Shown one piece after another: positions 63,070 to 64,000 of a stretch of 64,000 nt of DNA. Origin of the DNA: Secundilactobacillus silagincola (GTDB taxonomy: Bacteria; Bacillota; Bacilli; Lactobacillales; Lactobacillaceae); NCBI RefSeq assembly GCF_002583405.1, contig NZ_BCMJ01000001.1, forward strand, positions 41,438 through 105,437. The letters are read 5' to 3'. The first letter of the stretch is position 1, and every line of letters starts with the position of its first letter. A program made the translations under genes and the position numbers. Under the pieces are notes generated by a model that ran no database searches, was not told the DNA's origin, and saw nothing but the letters and a program-made list of their open reading frames with translations.

Positions 63070-64000
63070 CTATTTCTCATTTAGCCGATTAATTGCTTCA
63101 AAAAGCAAATCACGATATTGTTCTCGTTTAACATCCATTAGAACTAATGTTGAGTTCTTATTTTCAGGCAAGGGGCGTTTATCCGCTACAGTCATTCCCC
63201 GTGCCTCAGAATCATCGGTCACTACATCCACAGAATAATGTTCGCCAGTAAATATATTAGGGTTAAGCAAATAAGAAACTGTACACAGATCATGAATCGG
63301 ACTATTTTTAAACCCAAATTGCTTACCTGACTCAAAATAAAAGCTTAGCAATGCATACACAACTTGATTAATTTTACCCGGCTTATTGAAAGTCTGAATT
63401 TCATCATAAGTAATATACGCTTTTTCCGTTACATCAAGTCCTGCCATAACAAGTGGGATGCCAGCGGTAAAAACAATCTTAGCTGCTTCTGGATCTGTCC
63501 AAATGTTAAACTCTGCTCCCTTAGTTATATTACCGTGGTCAATTCCACCACCCATAAGAACAATTTTATCAATAGAATCTTTTACATCAGGAAAAGTTTT
63601 GAATAGTAATGCGATATTAGTTAACGGTCCAGTTGCAACTATCGTAATTAATTCTGAACTTTGTTGTATTTTTTTATGCAAGAAAGTAACCGCATTTTGA
63701 CTGCTGATTGGATAATTAGTATCGGCATTGTCAAACGTTGGACCATCCATTCCTGTATCTCCATGTGCATTGGTAGCTGGATAAAATTCTTTCACTAAAG
63801 GTCGATCTTGGCCACTAGCTAGTTCAATATTTGCGTGCGCAACTGACAAAATATGTTGTGCATTTCGAGTTACATTTTCCAAGGTCTGATTGCCACCAAC
63901 AGTAGTAATGCCTAGTAAATTCAATTTATCTGGATTGGCTAACGCTTCAAAAAGTGCCATCGCATCATCGTGGCCAGGGTCACAATCAAAAACAATATTT
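63070..64000 (-). CDS. nucleoside hydrolase (IunH/RihC family), N-terminus cut by the window end
   Basis: The frame continues past ATG 63960 to the window edge as IVFDCDPGHDDAMA, the calcium-binding N-terminal motif of inosine-uridine nucleoside hydrolases. The true start therefore lies just beyond base 64000, probably by only a few codons. Further motifs are TVGGNQTLENVT, VATGPLTNIALL, KIVLMGGGIDHGN and EFNIWTDPEAAKIVF, and the C-terminal HDLCTVSYLLNP region carries the active-site His. About 310 residues are visible. It splits ribonucleosides into base and ribose for salvage. Confidence 0.93.
   Translation of the reverse strand, partial: NIVFDCDPGHDDAMALFEALANPDKLNLLGITTVGGNQTLENVTRNAQHILSVAHANIELASGQDRPLVKEFYPATNAHGDTGMDGPTFDNADTNYPISSQNAVTFLHKKIQQSSELITIVATGPLTNIALLFKTFPDVKDSIDKIVLMGGGIDHGNITKGAEFNIWTDPEAAKIVFTAGIPLVMAGLDVTEKAYITYDEIQTFNKPGKINQVVYALLSFYFESGKQFGFKNSPIHDLCTVSYLLNPNIFTGEHYSVDVVTDDSEARGMTVADKRPLPENKNSTLVLMDVKREQYRDLLFEAINRLNEK

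Overview
The window comes from a low-to-moderate GC Gram-positive bacterium, almost certainly a Lactobacillaceae member and most likely one of the heterofermentative genera near Lactiplantibacillus, Secundilactobacillus or Lentilactobacillus. Evidence: two giant surface proteins with the KxYKxGKxW signal motif and LPQTN sorting signals, an L-2-hydroxyisocaproate dehydrogenase of the Weissella/Lactobacillus type, strong AGGAGG ribosome sites, and many TTG starts. The genus is an inference. I saw no tRNA, rRNA, IS transposase, phage gene or CRISPR array.

Layout. 1-1694: 5' part of a surface adhesin (choice-of-anchor A type) with a 39-bp Pro-rich repeat. 1.9-8 kb: EAL protein, NADH oxidase, two VIT-type metal transporters behind a Fur-family box, a small unknown gene, a LysM-3D wall protein with a WalR-like box, and an OsmC protein. 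8-14.1 kb: MMPL exporter with divergent TetR regulator, HAD phosphatase, GNAT, and TenA under a TPP riboswitch. 14.1-19.7 kb: transketolase-transaldolase operon, glycerate kinase, and an orphan zinc-type binding lipoprotein under a Fur/Zur-like box. 19.7-23.8 kb: ascorbate-type PTS (EIIA-EIIB-EIIC) with enzyme I. 23.9-26.4 kb: TcaA-like zinc-ribbon protein, YwlG-like protein and a 45-residue protein. 26.5-31.2 kb: heterodimeric ABC exporter plus lipoprotein. 31.5-37.4 kb: glutamate synthase GltB-GltD. 37.5-51.5 kb: two paralogous giant LPQTN surface proteins (3060 and 1460 residues). 51.7-64 kb: RlmA-type methyltransferase with an MFS pump, L-HicDH, LemA-HtpX, a DHA2 efflux pump, a YdcF-like membrane protein, CoA-disulfide reductase with a rhodanese domain that has lost its cysteine, GshA-like ligase, and a nucleoside hydrolase cut by the window end.

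How the genes fit together. Redox and thiol balance is a recurring theme (Nox, OsmC, CoADR, GshA, HicDH). Metal handling (VIT pair, ZnuA-like protein) sits under two different Fur-family-type boxes. Cell-envelope functions dominate the accessory part (three surface proteins, LysM-3D, MMPL, ABC-lipoprotein, TcaA-like, LemA/HtpX).

The most interesting unexplained signal is a family of at least seven intergenic hairpin elements (near 7.2, 7.9, 23.8, 25.9, 26.0, 55.2 and 59.7 kb). They share a conserved head, a conserved apex and a variable but self-complementary stem. Most start just behind a stop codon in sense orientation. I know of no named family that matches them.
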